This document shows positions 25,172-34,477 of a stretch of DNA of 64,000 bases, in pieces. This DNA comes from Candidatus Defluviibacillus avedoerensis (GTDB lineage Bacteria; Pseudomonadota; Gammaproteobacteria; Burkholderiales; Burkholderiaceae_C). Positions within the stretch are counted from its first letter, which is position 1. Each line of letters begins with the position of its first letter. The position numbers and the translations under genes were made by a program. The stretch spans positions 1 through 64,000 of the forward strand of contig JADJBS010000006.1 of assembly GCA_016703665.1 (NCBI GenBank). Direction: 5' to 3'. The notes under the pieces were generated by a model. That model searched no databases and had not been told where the DNA came from. It worked only from the letters and a program-made list of their open reading frames with translations.

Positions 25172-26275
25172 TTATGCGGAGTGAAGTTCGGCAATTTGCC
25201 GCTGTTTAATCCGGGACCAATCCCATTCAATGCCCAGGCCAGGCGTGTCGGGCGGATAGGCGTAACCGTCTTCCACTCGAATGCGGCTGGTGGTGATGTC
25301 GTCTAGTTGAGGGATGTACTCCACCCAAGCCGCGTTGGGCACGGCGGCGCACAGACTGACATGCAACTCCATCAAGAAGTGCGGGCACACTGGCACATCA
25401 AAGCCTTCGGCCAAATGTGCTGTTTTGATCCAAGGGGTGATGCCGCCAATGCGGGCCACATCGGGTTGCACGATGCTGCAAGCGCCCGTCTCTAAGTATT
25501 CACGGAACTGGCTCAGGTGGTACATGCTCTCGCCCACTGCTAAAGGGATGGTGGTGTGCTCACGCAGTTGCCTGTGGCCGGACACGTCCTCGGCAGGCAA
25601 GGGCTCCTCCAGCCAAGCCAAATCCAAGCCATCAAACGCGTGCGCACGACGAACCACTTCGGGCCGGTTAAAGCCTTGGTTGGCATCCGTCATGATGTCA
25701 AATCCAGCACCCACGGCATCGCGTACCGCGCTCAGGCGTGCCACGTCCTCGCTAACATGCGGTCTCCCAATCTTGATCTTGGCTCCTTTGAAGCCTTGCG
25801 CTTTGGCGGCCAGGGTTTGATCGACCAGTTCTTGCGGACTCAAATGAAGCCAGCCGCCCTCAGTGGTGTACACCGGTAAGCGGCTTTGCGCCCCACCCAG
25901 CAATTGCCACAGCGGCAAACCTTGACTGCGCGCGCGCCAGTCCCACAAAGCTGTATCGATGCAGGCCAGGGCCAGGCTGGTGATGGCGCCGACGGCAGTC
26001 GCGTGAGTGGCGTAAAACAAGTCCTTCCAGATCGCTTCTATGTGCAGTGGATTACGCCCGATCAGGCGCGGCACCAGGTGGTCATACAGCAAAGCCATGA
26101 TCGACGACCCACCCGTGCCAATGGTGTAGGCGTAGCCCGTGGCCTCGACGCCGTCGCTACAGCGCACGGTGAGCAAAATGGTTTCTTGCGTCACGAATGA
26201 CTGGATCGCGTCGGTCCGAACCACCTTGGGCGGCAGGTTGACCTGACGTAGTTTGACGGACTGAATGGTTGGCAT
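25172..26275 (-). CDS. Mandelate racemase/muconate lactonizing-type sugar acid dehydratase
   Basis: A 367-residue enolase-superfamily enzyme of the mandelate racemase subgroup. The KxK base motif is in GAKIKIG; metal ligands are in MTDANQG, WLEEPL and VGESMY; the His-Asp partner region is CPHFLMELH. It probably dehydrates a sugar acid (L-fuconate, L-rhamnonate or similar) to a 2-keto-3-deoxy acid. The start MPTIQSVKLRQ at 26275 is preferred; the frame is open to 26377, but that would overlap the operator region shared with the GntR gene. First gene of the left-hand module. Confidence 0.87.
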   Translation of the reverse strand: MPTIQSVKLRQVNLPPKVVRTDAIQSFVTQETILLTVRCSDGVEATGYAYTIGTGGSSIMALLYDHLVPRLIGRNPLHIEAIWKDLFYATHATAVGAITSLALACIDTALWDWRARSQGLPLWQLLGGAQSRLPVYTTEGGWLHLSPQELVDQTLAAKAQGFKGAKIKIGRPHVSEDVARLSAVRDAVGAGFDIMTDANQGFNRPEVVRRAHAFDGLDLAWLEEPLPAEDVSGHRQLREHTTIPLAVGESMYHLSQFREYLETGACSIVQPDVARIGGITPWIKTAHLAEGFDVPVCPHFLMELHVSLCAAVPNAAWVEYIPQLDDITTSRIRVEDGYAYPPDTPGLGIEWDWSRIKQRQIAELHSA

Positions 26276-26333
26276 GGGATGCATCACAGGGTTTTGCCCG
26301 ATGGTGGCAGGCGCGATTGATGCGATCATAAAT

Positions 26334-26344
26334 TGGTCTGACCA
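26334..26344. promoter_or_regulatory. Predicted GntR/FadR-type operator
   Basis: TGGTC-T-GACCA is a perfect interrupted palindrome, the classic TGGT(N)ACCA half-site geometry of FadR-subfamily regulators such as UxuR, PdhR and LldR. It lies in the divergent region between the MR/MLE dehydratase (start 26275) and the GntR gene (start 26391), placed to control both directions. Confidence 0.65.
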
Positions 26345-26390
26345 CTTGTCCAATTCACGTAATCCCGTACCGCTCAATTCTCACCGCACC

Positions 26391-27101
26391 GTGCCCATCC
26401 AGTCCATCGAGCCACAACGCCTGTATCGCCAGATCGCCGACCAGCTGCGCCAGCTGATCAGCAAGGGGGAATACGCCGTCGGCGCTCGCCTGCCAGCCGA
26501 GCGCGAACTCGCTGCCCAGTTGGGTGTGAGCCGCCCCTCGGTGCGCGAAGCCTTGATTGCCCTGGAGGTTGAGGGCTGGGTCGAGGTGCGCACGGGCTCT
26601 GGCGTGTATGTGCAAGAGCGCAGCAGCCATGGCCGCAACGACAGCGTCGCACCTACCGAATGGGGCCCGCTGGAGTTGATTCGCGCCAGGCGCGTGGTCG
26701 AAGGTGAAATTGCCGCCCTGGCCGCGACACAGGCCAAGCGCAAAGACATCACGGCCATGGCGCAGGCGATTGCTGCCATGAAGAAAGACGCCCAGAAAGG
26801 CATCTTGCCGCTCGATGGCGACCGCGACTTTCACACTGCCGTGGTTCAGGCCAGCGGCAACGTGGTGCTGCTAGAGACCGTGCAAATTTTTTGGGATTCG
26901 CGCCGCGGCCCCCTCTTTACCCGACTGGGTGGTTATTTTGAGACCCTGGACTCCTGGCTGGCCGCCATCCAGGAGCACGAAACCATTCTTGCTGCCATCC
27001 GAGCCCGCGACGGGCCGGCAGCACGGCTGGCCATGCAAGCACACATGGACAACTCGCATGCGCGCTTTAGCGTGAGCTGGCGCGAACTCAAGAGCAGCTG
27101 A
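26391..27101 (+). CDS. GntR/FadR-family transcriptional regulator
   Basis: A 236-residue regulator starting at GTG (MPIQSIEPQRLYRQIADQL). The GntR winged helix covers residues 10-75 (GARLPAERELAAQLGVSRPS, WVEVRTGSGVYV), followed by the all-helical FCD ligand domain (DRDFHTAVVQASGN, AAIQEHETILAAIRARD, AMQAHMDNSHARF) with the metal-binding Asp/His pattern. FCD regulators respond to sugar acids or organic acids. It lies between the FAH/SDR/dehydratase module and the TRAP-UxaA-UxuB-ManD module and probably controls both. The frame extends to 26265, but homology starts at the GTG. Confidence 0.86.
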   Translation: MPIQSIEPQRLYRQIADQLRQLISKGEYAVGARLPAERELAAQLGVSRPSVREALIALEVEGWVEVRTGSGVYVQERSSHGRNDSVAPTEWGPLELIRARRVVEGEIAALAATQAKRKDITAMAQAIAAMKKDAQKGILPLDGDRDFHTAVVQASGNVVLLETVQIFWDSRRGPLFTRLGGYFETLDSWLAAIQEHETILAAIRARDGPAARLAMQAHMDNSHARFSVSWRELKSS

Positions 27102-27134
27102 ATTCCCCTTTCCCTTTAACCCTGGAGACGACAA

Positions 27135-28117
27135 ATGAAACGCAGTACATTGAAATTCATAGCAAGTTGTGCAGTAGCAGCCTGCGGTATGGGCCTTTTG
27201 GGCTTGCAAATGCGCAAACCAAACTCAAATGGGCCCATGTGTATGAGACCTCCGAGCCGTACCACAAGTGGTCGGTCTGGGCGGGCGATGAAATCAAGAA
27301 GCGCAGCAATGGCAAGTTTGAAGTGCAGGTCTTCCCCGCCTCCACCTTGGGCAAGGAAACCGACATCAACCAGGGCCTGACGCTGGGCACCGTGGACATG
27401 ATCATCAGCGGCACCTCCTTTGCCGCGCGCAGCTACCCGCGCCTGGGCATCGCCTATTACCCCTTCATCTTCCGTGATGCAGACCATCTGGTCACCTACT
27501 CCAAGAGCGATGTGTTCAAAGAGATGGTCGATGGCTACGCCGCCAAAACCGGCATCCAGATCCTGGCCTACAGCTACTACGGCGCGCGTCACACCACGGC
27601 GCAAAAAGCATTCACCGATTGTGCAGGCATGAAGGGTCTGAAGATCCGCGTGCCTGATGTGCCCGCCTACACCGCCACACCCAAGGCATGCGGCGCAAAC
27701 CCCACCCCGAGTGCGTTGGCCGAGGTCTACCTGGCCTTGCAAAACGGCACTGTGGATGCACAGGAAAACCCGCTCACAACTATCGAGGCCAAGAAGTTCT
27801 ATGAAGTCCAAAAGGCCATCATGCTTACCGGCCACATCGTGGACGGCCTGACGATCCAGGTTGCCCCCCATGTCTGGAAGGCGCTGAGCGCCACTGAGAA
27901 GACCTTGTTCACCGACATCGCTCGTGAGGCCACCGCCAAGATGACGGCGGACATCAAGAAGCGTGAAGGCGAGCTGGTGGACGAGTTCAAGAAGAAAGGC
28001 CTGCAAGTGGTCACCGTGAACCGCCAGAGCTTTGTGGACGCCGTGTTGAAGAACTCGCCGGTCGAATCCCTCGGCTACGAGCGCAAAGACTACGACCGCA
28101 TCGTCACCTTGAAGTAA
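27135..28117 (+). pseudogene. TRAP transporter solute-binding protein DctP, frameshifted in the signal peptide
   Basis: An ATG at 27135 follows a good ribosome site (GGAG at 27122) and starts a signal peptide, MKRSTLKFIASCAVAACGMG, that runs out of frame. The mature protein (LANAQTKLKWAHVYETSEPYHKW onward, about 305 residues) is in another frame. One extra C near 27203 would give LLGLANAQ and a continuous 327-residue DctP. The mature part is complete (ISGTSFAARSYPRL, GLKIRVPDVPAY, QENPLTTIEAKKFYEVQ). As written it cannot be exported, so either a recent mutation or a sequencing error. Followed directly by the membrane subunits. Confidence 0.8.
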
Positions 28118-28151
28118 ACCCCGGTTAGACCCGAGAAGCCAGAGCCATCCT

Positions 28152-28712
28152 ATGCATGAACCAGCCCAAAAAATTGTTGGCGACGACGGTGAATTCCATG
28201 TCGAAGATGACGAAGTTGATCTGTCACCGGTGACCACCGAAGGCTGGATCTCGCTAGGATTTTTCTGGCTGCTCGGCGCAACCGTGTTCTACCAGTTCAT
28301 CACGCGCTATGTGATGAACGACTCTGCCGCCTGGACGGAAGAGATTGCCCGCTACATGCTTATCGCCACCGTGTTTGTGGGCGCAGCAGTGGGTGTGACC
28401 AAGAACAACCATATCCAGGTGGACTTCTTTTACCGCTTCATGCCCAAGGCCCTGGCGCGCGGCATGGCCATGCTGGTGGACGGTGTGCGCATTGTCTTCT
28501 TTGCTGCCACCGTGTACCTGACCTGGATGATGATGCAGAAGATGGACAGCTACAAGATGACCATCATTGATCTGCCCATGAACATCGTTTACGGCATCTG
28601 CCTGTTTGGCTTTGCCGCCATGCTGGTTCGATCGCTTCAGGTGGCGCGCATCCACATGCAGCGCGGCTACTCTGTTCTGGAACACCCCGAAACCACGATG
28701 GCCGACAAATAA
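28152..28712 (+). CDS. TRAP transporter small membrane subunit (DctQ)
   Basis: A 186-residue protein with an acidic N-terminal tail and four hydrophobic helices (GFFWLLGATVFYQFITRYVM; WTEEIARYMLIATVFVGAAVG; AMLVDGVRIVFFAATVYLTW; NIVYGICLFGFAAMLV). The WTEEIARY motif is diagnostic of DctQ. It pairs with DctM to import sugar acids using the Na+ gradient. It lies 34 bp after the receptor gene and 7 bp before dctM. Confidence 0.9.
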   Translation: MHEPAQKIVGDDGEFHVEDDEVDLSPVTTEGWISLGFFWLLGATVFYQFITRYVMNDSAAWTEEIARYMLIATVFVGAAVGVTKNNHIQVDFFYRFMPKALARGMAMLVDGVRIVFFAATVYLTWMMMQKMDSYKMTIIDLPMNIVYGICLFGFAAMLVRSLQVARIHMQRGYSVLEHPETTMADK

Positions 28713-28719
28713 GAAGAAC

Positions 28720-30114
28720 ATGCTAAAAATCATTTTTCTGCTTTTCATGGGCACCGGCATGCCCGTGGCCATTGCCATGGCGGGTTCGTCCCTGGTGTAC
28801 ATCCTGGCCACAGGCAACCTGCCGCCCTTTGTGGTGATACACCGCATGGTGTCCGGCATCGACAGCTTTCCGCTGCTGGCCGTGCCCTTCTTCATCCTGG
28901 CGGGCAACCTGATGAACAACGCGGGCATCACCACCCGCATCTACAACTTTGCGCTCGCTTTGGTGGGCTGGATGAAGGGCGGTCTGGGCCACGTAAACGT
29001 GGTGGGCTCCGTCATCTTTGCCGGCATGAGCGGCACCGCCATTGCCGACGCAGCAGGCCTGGGCACCATCGAGATCAAGGCCATGGAAGAGCATGGCTAC
29101 AGCAAGGAGTTTGCCGTGGGCGTGACGGCGGCTTCGGCCACCCTGGGCCCGATCATCCCGCCCAGTTTGCCGTTTGTGATTTACGGCATGATGAGCAACG
29201 TCAGCATTGGGGCGCTGTTCCTCGCTGGCATCTTGCCGGGTGTGTTCATGGCCGTGGCCATGATGGTGACGGTGGCTTACTTTGCCCACAAAAATGGCTG
29301 GGGCGCAGACGTCAAGTTCAATCTGTCCAAGGTGCTCAAGGCCCTCGTAGAACTGGCTGTCGTGTTGGGCTGGCCGCTCTTGATGTGGGTGCTGGTCACC
29401 AAGGCAGAACTGCCCGCACAGGCCACTGTATTTGTCGGGCTGATCGCCCTGTTTGCCGCAGACCGGTTATTTAAGTTTCAGGCCGTTTTGCCCATCTTGA
29501 CCCCGGTGCTGCTGATTGGCGGCATGACCACCGGCATCTTCACACCGACAGAAGGCGCCATCGCCGCCTGTATCTGGGCGATGCTGCTTGGTTTTGCCTG
29601 GTACCGCACACTCAAGTTCAAAATGTTCGTCAAGGTGTGCCTGGACACGGTGGAAACCACCAGCACGGTGCTCTTCATCGTGGCCGCCGCCAGCATTTTT
29701 GGCTGGATGCTCACCGCCACGGGCGTGACCACTGCGATTGGCGAATGGGTGCTGGGCTTTACCAAAGACCCCATGATGTTCCTGCTGATGGCCAACTTGT
29801 TGATGCTGTTTGTGGGCTGCTTCCTGGAGCCGACCGCTGCCATCACCATCCTGGTCCCGATTCTGCTGCCCATCTGTCTCAAATTGGGGGTAGACCCGAT
29901 CCATTTCGGCCTCGTGATGGTGCTAAACCTGATGATCGGTCTGCTGCACCCGCCCATGGGCATGGTGCTGTTTGTGCTGGCCCGCGTGGCCAAACTCAGC
30001 GTGGAGCGCACCACCATGGCAATCCTGCCCTGGCTGGTGCCCCTGTTGGGCAGCCTGGTCCTGATCACGTATTTCCCCAAAGCGGTCCTGTGGCTGCCAA
30101 AAATGTTCTATTGA
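28720..30114 (+). CDS. TRAP transporter large permease (DctM)
   Basis: A 464-residue inner-membrane protein with about 12-13 helices. Signatures are VPFFILAGNLMNNAGITTRI, GMSGTAIADAAGLGTIEIKAM, TLGPIIPPSLPFVIYG and EPTAAITILVPILLPI. It starts at 28720 (MLKIIFLLF); the frame is open further upstream only inside dctQ. Complete and apparently intact, although its receptor gene is frameshifted. Confidence 0.92.
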   Translation: MLKIIFLLFMGTGMPVAIAMAGSSLVYILATGNLPPFVVIHRMVSGIDSFPLLAVPFFILAGNLMNNAGITTRIYNFALALVGWMKGGLGHVNVVGSVIFAGMSGTAIADAAGLGTIEIKAMEEHGYSKEFAVGVTAASATLGPIIPPSLPFVIYGMMSNVSIGALFLAGILPGVFMAVAMMVTVAYFAHKNGWGADVKFNLSKVLKALVELAVVLGWPLLMWVLVTKAELPAQATVFVGLIALFAADRLFKFQAVLPILTPVLLIGGMTTGIFTPTEGAIAACIWAMLLGFAWYRTLKFKMFVKVCLDTVETTSTVLFIVAAASIFGWMLTATGVTTAIGEWVLGFTKDPMMFLLMANLLMLFVGCFLEPTAAITILVPILLPICLKLGVDPIHFGLVMVLNLMIGLLHPPMGMVLFVLARVAKLSVERTTMAILPWLVPLLGSLVLITYFPKAVLWLPKMFY

Positions 30115-30115
30115 T

Positions 30116-31651
30116 ATGACCCAAGCCACTCCCTTTATCCGCCTGCACGCCAACGACGACGTGCTGATCGCCCGCACCCAGTTGGTGGGCGGCACTGTGG
30201 TTGAAAGCGTCGCCGTCAAGGGCCTGGTTCCGCCCGGCCACAAAGTAGCCATGCGTGCCATTGCGCAAGGCCAAGCCGTGCGCCGCTACAACCAGATCAT
30301 TGGTTTTGCCTCGCGCGACATCGCCCCTGGCGAGCATGTGCATACCCACAACCTGGACATGGGGCCCAACAAAGGTGACTTTGCACGGGACTATGCGTTT
30401 GGCGCGGACACCAAAGCGCCGCCTGCGCGCCAGCAGGCCACCTTCATGGGTTACAAGCGATCAGACGGCAGGGTCGCCACGCGCAACTACATCGGCATTC
30501 TCTCCAGCGTCAATTGCTCGGCAACTGCTGCCCGCGCCATTGCCGACCACTTCTCGCGACAGACCAACCCTTCTGCACTGGCCACGTATCCCAATGTAGA
30601 TGGCGTCGTGGCGCTCACCCACGGCACTGGCTGCGGCATGGCGACCGACGGCTTAGGCATGAGTATCTTGGAACGCACGCTGGCAGGTTACGCCCGTCAC
30701 GCCAACTTCTGCGGCGTGCTCGTGGTGGGCCTGGGCTGCGAGGCGAACCAGCTCAACACCTGGCTGGCGAATAGCCATCTTGCCGACGGCGAAGCGCTGC
30801 AGACCTTCAACATTCAGGACACGGGTGGCACGCGCAAGACGGTCGAAAAAGGCATCGCCCTGGTGCAGCAAATGCTTGTCAAAGCAAACCAAGCCAAACG
30901 CGAGCCCTGCCGTGCCGAGCACATCACCATCGGCTTGCAATGCGGCGGATCAGACGGCTACTCTGGCATCAGTGCCAACCCAGCGCTCGGTGCGGCAGTG
31001 GATATTCTGGTGGCGCACGGTGGCACCGCTATTCTGAGTGAGACGCCCGAGATTTACGGCGCCGAGCACTTGCTGACCCGCCGCGCTGTATCGCGCGAAG
31101 TGGGCGAAAAGCTCGTCTCCCGCATCAAGTGGTGGGAACAGTACACCGCACTGAACGGTGGCGAGATGAACAACAACCCATCACCAGGCAACAAAGCGGG
31201 TGGCCTGACCACCATCCTGGAAAAGTCGCTGGGCGCGGTGGCCAAAGGCGGCACCAGCAATCTGGAAGCTGTCTATGAATATGCAGAGCCCGTGACGGCT
31301 AAGGGTTTTGTCTACATGGACACCCCCGGCTACGACCCCGTCAGTGCGACAGGCCAGGTAGCAGGCGGCGCCAACATGATCTGCTTCACCACCGGCCGAG
31401 GCAGCGCCTACGGCTGTGCCCCCGCGCCGTCGCTCAAACTGTCCACCAACACTGCGCTGTGGAACAAGCAGCAGGACGACATGGACATCAACTGCGGCGA
31501 GATCGTTGACGGCACCAGCGACATCCAAGCCATGGGGCAGCGTATCTTCCAGATGGTGCTGGACGCCGCATCTGGCAAAGCAACCAAGAGCGAACAACAC
31601 GGCTATGGGCAAAGTGAGTTTGTCCCATGGCAGATTGGGGCAGTGATGTGA
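30116..31651 (+). CDS. uxaA: Altronate dehydratase family protein (UxaA)
   Basis: A 511-residue dehydratase with an N-terminal SAF domain (residues 1-95, GHKVAMRAIAQGQAVRRYNQ, HVHTHNL) fused to the large dehydratase domain (YKRSDGRVATRNYIGILSSV, HGTGCGMATDG, GLQCGGSDGYSGISANPALG, MICFTTGRGSAYGCAPAPSLK). It is predicted to convert D-altronate to 2-keto-3-deoxy-D-gluconate. Related galactarate and other sugar-acid dehydratases share this build, so the substrate is not certain. The ATG begins 1 bp after the dctM stop. Confidence 0.86.
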   Translation: MTQATPFIRLHANDDVLIARTQLVGGTVVESVAVKGLVPPGHKVAMRAIAQGQAVRRYNQIIGFASRDIAPGEHVHTHNLDMGPNKGDFARDYAFGADTKAPPARQQATFMGYKRSDGRVATRNYIGILSSVNCSATAARAIADHFSRQTNPSALATYPNVDGVVALTHGTGCGMATDGLGMSILERTLAGYARHANFCGVLVVGLGCEANQLNTWLANSHLADGEALQTFNIQDTGGTRKTVEKGIALVQQMLVKANQAKREPCRAEHITIGLQCGGSDGYSGISANPALGAAVDILVAHGGTAILSETPEIYGAEHLLTRRAVSREVGEKLVSRIKWWEQYTALNGGEMNNNPSPGNKAGGLTTILEKSLGAVAKGGTSNLEAVYEYAEPVTAKGFVYMDTPGYDPVSATGQVAGGANMICFTTGRGSAYGCAPAPSLKLSTNTALWNKQQDDMDINCGEIVDGTSDIQAMGQRIFQMVLDAASGKATKSEQHGYGQSEFVPWQIGAVM

Positions 31652-31683
31652 AGACATCGGTTCGCGCGCCAAGACCTGAAAGG

Positions 31684-31780
31684 CAGCGGGAGGGGCGTGG
31701 ACGCCTGCACTCGTGTCCCCCAGGCCTCCCGGCCTTTCCTCCTTTACCTCGCGCAGACATCCACCCCCCTCCCGCCGCTG
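31684..31780. repeat. Palindromic hairpin repeat, copy D
   Basis: A 97 bp palindrome in the 309 bp gap between the UxaA and Ldh genes. Arms of about 27 bp (CAGCGGGAGGGGCGTGGACG and its complement ending CCCGCCGCTG) enclose a loop GTGTCCCCCAGGCCTCCCGG. That loop is the reverse complement of the loop in copy C, 38 bp downstream. The arms differ from copy C but still pair. Confidence 0.7.
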
Positions 31781-31818
31781 CATGCCGCCATAGTCTGCGT
31801 GCAAGAACAACCACCACC

Positions 31819-31928
31819 GGTCGCAGATCGTGCCGGTGGGGTGCTCTGCGCAGGGAGGTTAAGGAGGAGGGCCGCAAGGCTCGGGGGACACGGACTGCGC
31901 AGAGTACCCCGGCGGCATGATCCTCCAC
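31819..31928. repeat. Palindromic hairpin repeat, copy C
   Basis: About 110 bp. Arms GGGGTGCTCTGCGCAG and CTGCGCAGAGTACCCC extend outward through ATCGTGCCG/CGGCATGAT. The loop GGTTAAGGAGGAGGGCCGCA, then GGCTCGGGGGACACGG, is shared with copy B (46200) and, inverted, with copies A and D. It lies 33 bp upstream of the next gene start. Confidence 0.75.
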
Positions 31929-31960
31929 GAGTCTCAACTTTCATCCATCCAACACTGAAT

Positions 31961-33022
31961 ATGTCAGACATCACAGTCAATGCAGAACAACTGACCCAAA
32001 GCGTGCAACAAGTTTTGCAAGCCGCAGGCAGTTCCGTGACAGAGGCGCATCAGGTAGCCGCGAACCTCGTGATGGCCAACCTCAGTGGACATGATTCGCA
32101 CGGCGTGGGCATGTTGCCGCGCTATGTTGATGCGGTGCTGGAAGGCGGCCTCCAGCCCAACACCGGCATCAAGTTCATCATGGACCTTGGAACCATGCTG
32201 ACCCTGGACGCACAGCGTGGCTATGGGCAGGTAACAGGTGTGCAGGCGATGGAGCTGGGCATGGCGCGCGCCAAGCAACATGGCAGTTGCATCATGACGC
32301 TGGCCAACTCGCACCACCTGGGCCGCATTGGTCACTTTGCCGAGATGGCGGTGGCGCAAGGGCTGATCTCGATTCATTTCGTCAACGTGCTTTCTCGGCC
32401 CGTGGTGGCGCCCTGGGGGGGTGGCGATGGGCGCTTTGGAACCAACCCTTGCTGCATTGGCATTCCTTTACCCGGTGAAGCCCCCTTCCTGCTCGACTTT
32501 GCGACCAGCCGTGTCGCGCAAGGCAAGATGCGCGTGGCACACAACAAAGGTCAACGCGTGCCTGAAGGCTATTTGATTGACGAACAGGGCCGCCCCACCA
32601 CCGACCCTGGCGTGGTGGTCGTCCCGCAGCCCGGCGGCATGCTGGGCGCTCTGATGACCTTTGGCGAGCACAAGGGCTACGGCATGGCCATGGCCTGCGA
32701 ACTGCTGGGCGGCGCACTCTCCGGCGGCGGCACCTGGCACCGTCAGGCAGACAATGCCCGCGCTGTCTTGAACAGCATGCTGACAATTCTGATTGACCCA
32801 GCCAAACTGGGCACGGCTGACGCCTTTGCGGCCGAATCCAAAGCCTTTATCGACTGGTTGCGCCAAAGCCCACCGGGCGCTGGCTTTGACCATGTGCAGA
32901 TTGCTGGCGAGCCTGAACGCGCAGCGCGCGTTGCACGCGAACGCGACGGCATTGTGGTGGACGCCAGCACCTGGCAGGAGATTGTTGATGCTGGCCGCAA
33001 GGTCGGTCACGTGATCGCCTAG
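31961..33022 (+). CDS. Ldh-family (malate/L-lactate-type) oxidoreductase
   Basis: A 353-residue dehydrogenase of the MDH2/LDH2 family, which has a non-Rossmann NAD fold. Signatures: SGHDSHGVGMLPRYVDAVLEG, NSHHLGRIGHFAEMA, FGTNPCCIGIPLP, LDFATSRVAQGKM, FGEHKGYGMAMACELLGGAL. Substrates in the family include malate, lactate, ureidoglycolate and 2,3-diketo-gulonate. Here it may oxidise L-lactate or a sugar-acid intermediate. The start MSDITVN at 31961 is preferred; the open frame upstream runs through repeat C and is not coding. Confidence 0.86.
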   Translation: MSDITVNAEQLTQSVQQVLQAAGSSVTEAHQVAANLVMANLSGHDSHGVGMLPRYVDAVLEGGLQPNTGIKFIMDLGTMLTLDAQRGYGQVTGVQAMELGMARAKQHGSCIMTLANSHHLGRIGHFAEMAVAQGLISIHFVNVLSRPVVAPWGGGDGRFGTNPCCIGIPLPGEAPFLLDFATSRVAQGKMRVAHNKGQRVPEGYLIDEQGRPTTDPGVVVVPQPGGMLGALMTFGEHKGYGMAMACELLGGALSGGGTWHRQADNARAVLNSMLTILIDPAKLGTADAFAAESKAFIDWLRQSPPGAGFDHVQIAGEPERAARVARERDGIVVDASTWQEIVDAGRKVGHVIA

Positions 33023-33045
33023 AGACTTCAGACATTCATCTTTTC

Positions 33046-34464
33046 ATGACGCAACTCAACACCCAATCGCTGGCCATTGCAGCTCAGCGCGGCGCAGCCA
33101 TGCCAGCCTACGACCGTCAATCCCTAACGCCCAGCGTGGTCCACATCGGCCTGGGTGCATTCCACCGCGCCCACCAGGCCATGGTATTTGATGCGCTCCT
33201 GTCTAAAGGTGACCGGCGCTGGGGCGTGCTCGGCGTCGCCATGCGCAGCACGCAACTCGCCGACACATTGAAAGCACAGGACGGCCTATACGCAGTGCAG
33301 ATTGCCAGCGTCAAAGGCATCCACTGGCAGATCCCAGGTGCGATGGTGGACACTTGCGTGCTGGCACGTGAAGAAGCCACCGTGGTTCAGGCGATTGCTG
33401 CACCCGGCACACGCTGGATCACATTGACTGTGACCGAAAAAGGTTACACACCTGAACTTGCAAAATTGATCGTGCAAGGCTTGAAGCTGCGCCATCAGCA
33501 GGGCCTGCCGGGCTTGACCATCGCCAGTTGCGACAACCTGAGCCACAACGGCAAGCGCCTGCAAGCCGCGTGCGTGGTTGCTGCACAAGCTGTGTCGGCT
33601 GAGCTGGCCACCTGGGTGGACCAGGCCTGCGTTTTCCCCAACAGCATGGTGGACCGCATCGTCCCCGCCGCCACGCCAGAGCGCTTGCAGGCCGCGCGCG
33701 ATAGCCTGGGGGTAGACGATGCCGCCGCGCTCGGCACCGAAGGCTTTTGGGAATGGGTGATCGAAGACCGCTTTGTGGACCCGAGCGACGGCCCAGCGCT
33801 GGCCAGCGCCGGTGTGACTGTGGTGCGCGATGTGGCGCCGTTTGAAGAGGCCAAGCTGCGCATGCTGAACGGCAGCCATTCCGCCATGGCCAGCATGGGC
33901 GCGGTGGCGGGACTGAAGGTGATTTGCGACTGCATCAGCCAGCCCGAGATCAAGACCTATGTGCGTGACATGATGACCGACGAGGTCGCGCCGCACCTGT
34001 CCCGCCCAGACTGGGTCGAGTACCGCGATGCCCTGCTGCAACGCTTTGCCAACCCCGAGCTCAAGCACAGCGTGCACCAGATCGCCATGGACAGCTCGCA
34101 GAAAATCCCGCAGCGCTGGCCGCCTACTGTCGCGTTGCAAATGCAAAAAGGCGCGTGCTATGAACACATTGCCTTTGCTGCTGCTGCATGGATGCGCTAC
34201 CTGCAAGGCCGGAACGAGGCCGGTGCCAGCTATGCCTTGAGCGACCCCATGGCCGAGCAGCTACAACCTTTGGCCATTGCCCATGCGAATGACCCCGCTG
34301 CTTGCGTCAAAGCCATCAGCGCATTCGAGAACGTGTGGGGTAAAGACCTGCCCACCAACGCTGCCTGGCAGTCACGCGTGACATATTGGCTCACGCAGAT
34401 CAATGCACTGGGCGTGCTGAGGGCGGTGGCCAGTCTCAATCAAGCCCACGCCACATCCAAGTGA
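33046..34464 (+). CDS. Mannitol dehydrogenase-family reductase, fructuronate reductase (UxuB)-like
   Basis: A 472-residue long-chain polyol/mannitol dehydrogenase. VVHIGLGAFHRAHQA is the N-terminal NAD-binding signature; SCDNLSHNGKRL, FPNSMVDRIVPAATPE and KLRMLNGSHSAMASMGAVAG (with the catalytic Lys region) follow. With UxaA and ManD it probably reduces D-fructuronate to D-mannonate (or tagaturonate to altronate). Complete; ends 13 bp before the ManD start. Confidence 0.86.
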   Translation: MTQLNTQSLAIAAQRGAAMPAYDRQSLTPSVVHIGLGAFHRAHQAMVFDALLSKGDRRWGVLGVAMRSTQLADTLKAQDGLYAVQIASVKGIHWQIPGAMVDTCVLAREEATVVQAIAAPGTRWITLTVTEKGYTPELAKLIVQGLKLRHQQGLPGLTIASCDNLSHNGKRLQAACVVAAQAVSAELATWVDQACVFPNSMVDRIVPAATPERLQAARDSLGVDDAAALGTEGFWEWVIEDRFVDPSDGPALASAGVTVVRDVAPFEEAKLRMLNGSHSAMASMGAVAGLKVICDCISQPEIKTYVRDMMTDEVAPHLSRPDWVEYRDALLQRFANPELKHSVHQIAMDSSQKIPQRWPPTVALQMQKGACYEHIAFAAAAWMRYLQGRNEAGASYALSDPMAEQLQPLAIAHANDPAACVKAISAFENVWGKDLPTNAAWQSRVTYWLTQINALGVLRAVASLNQAHATSK

Positions 34465-34477
34465 TGAAAAGCAAGCC

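Noticed and set aside
27116..28237. 373-codon frame antisense to dctP
   Set aside because: It overlaps the real receptor gene and shows no recognisable protein.
31697..31960. N-terminal extension of the Ldh-like gene
   Set aside because: The extension is made of repeat sequence and Arg-rich translation; MSDITVN at 31961 starts the family homology.
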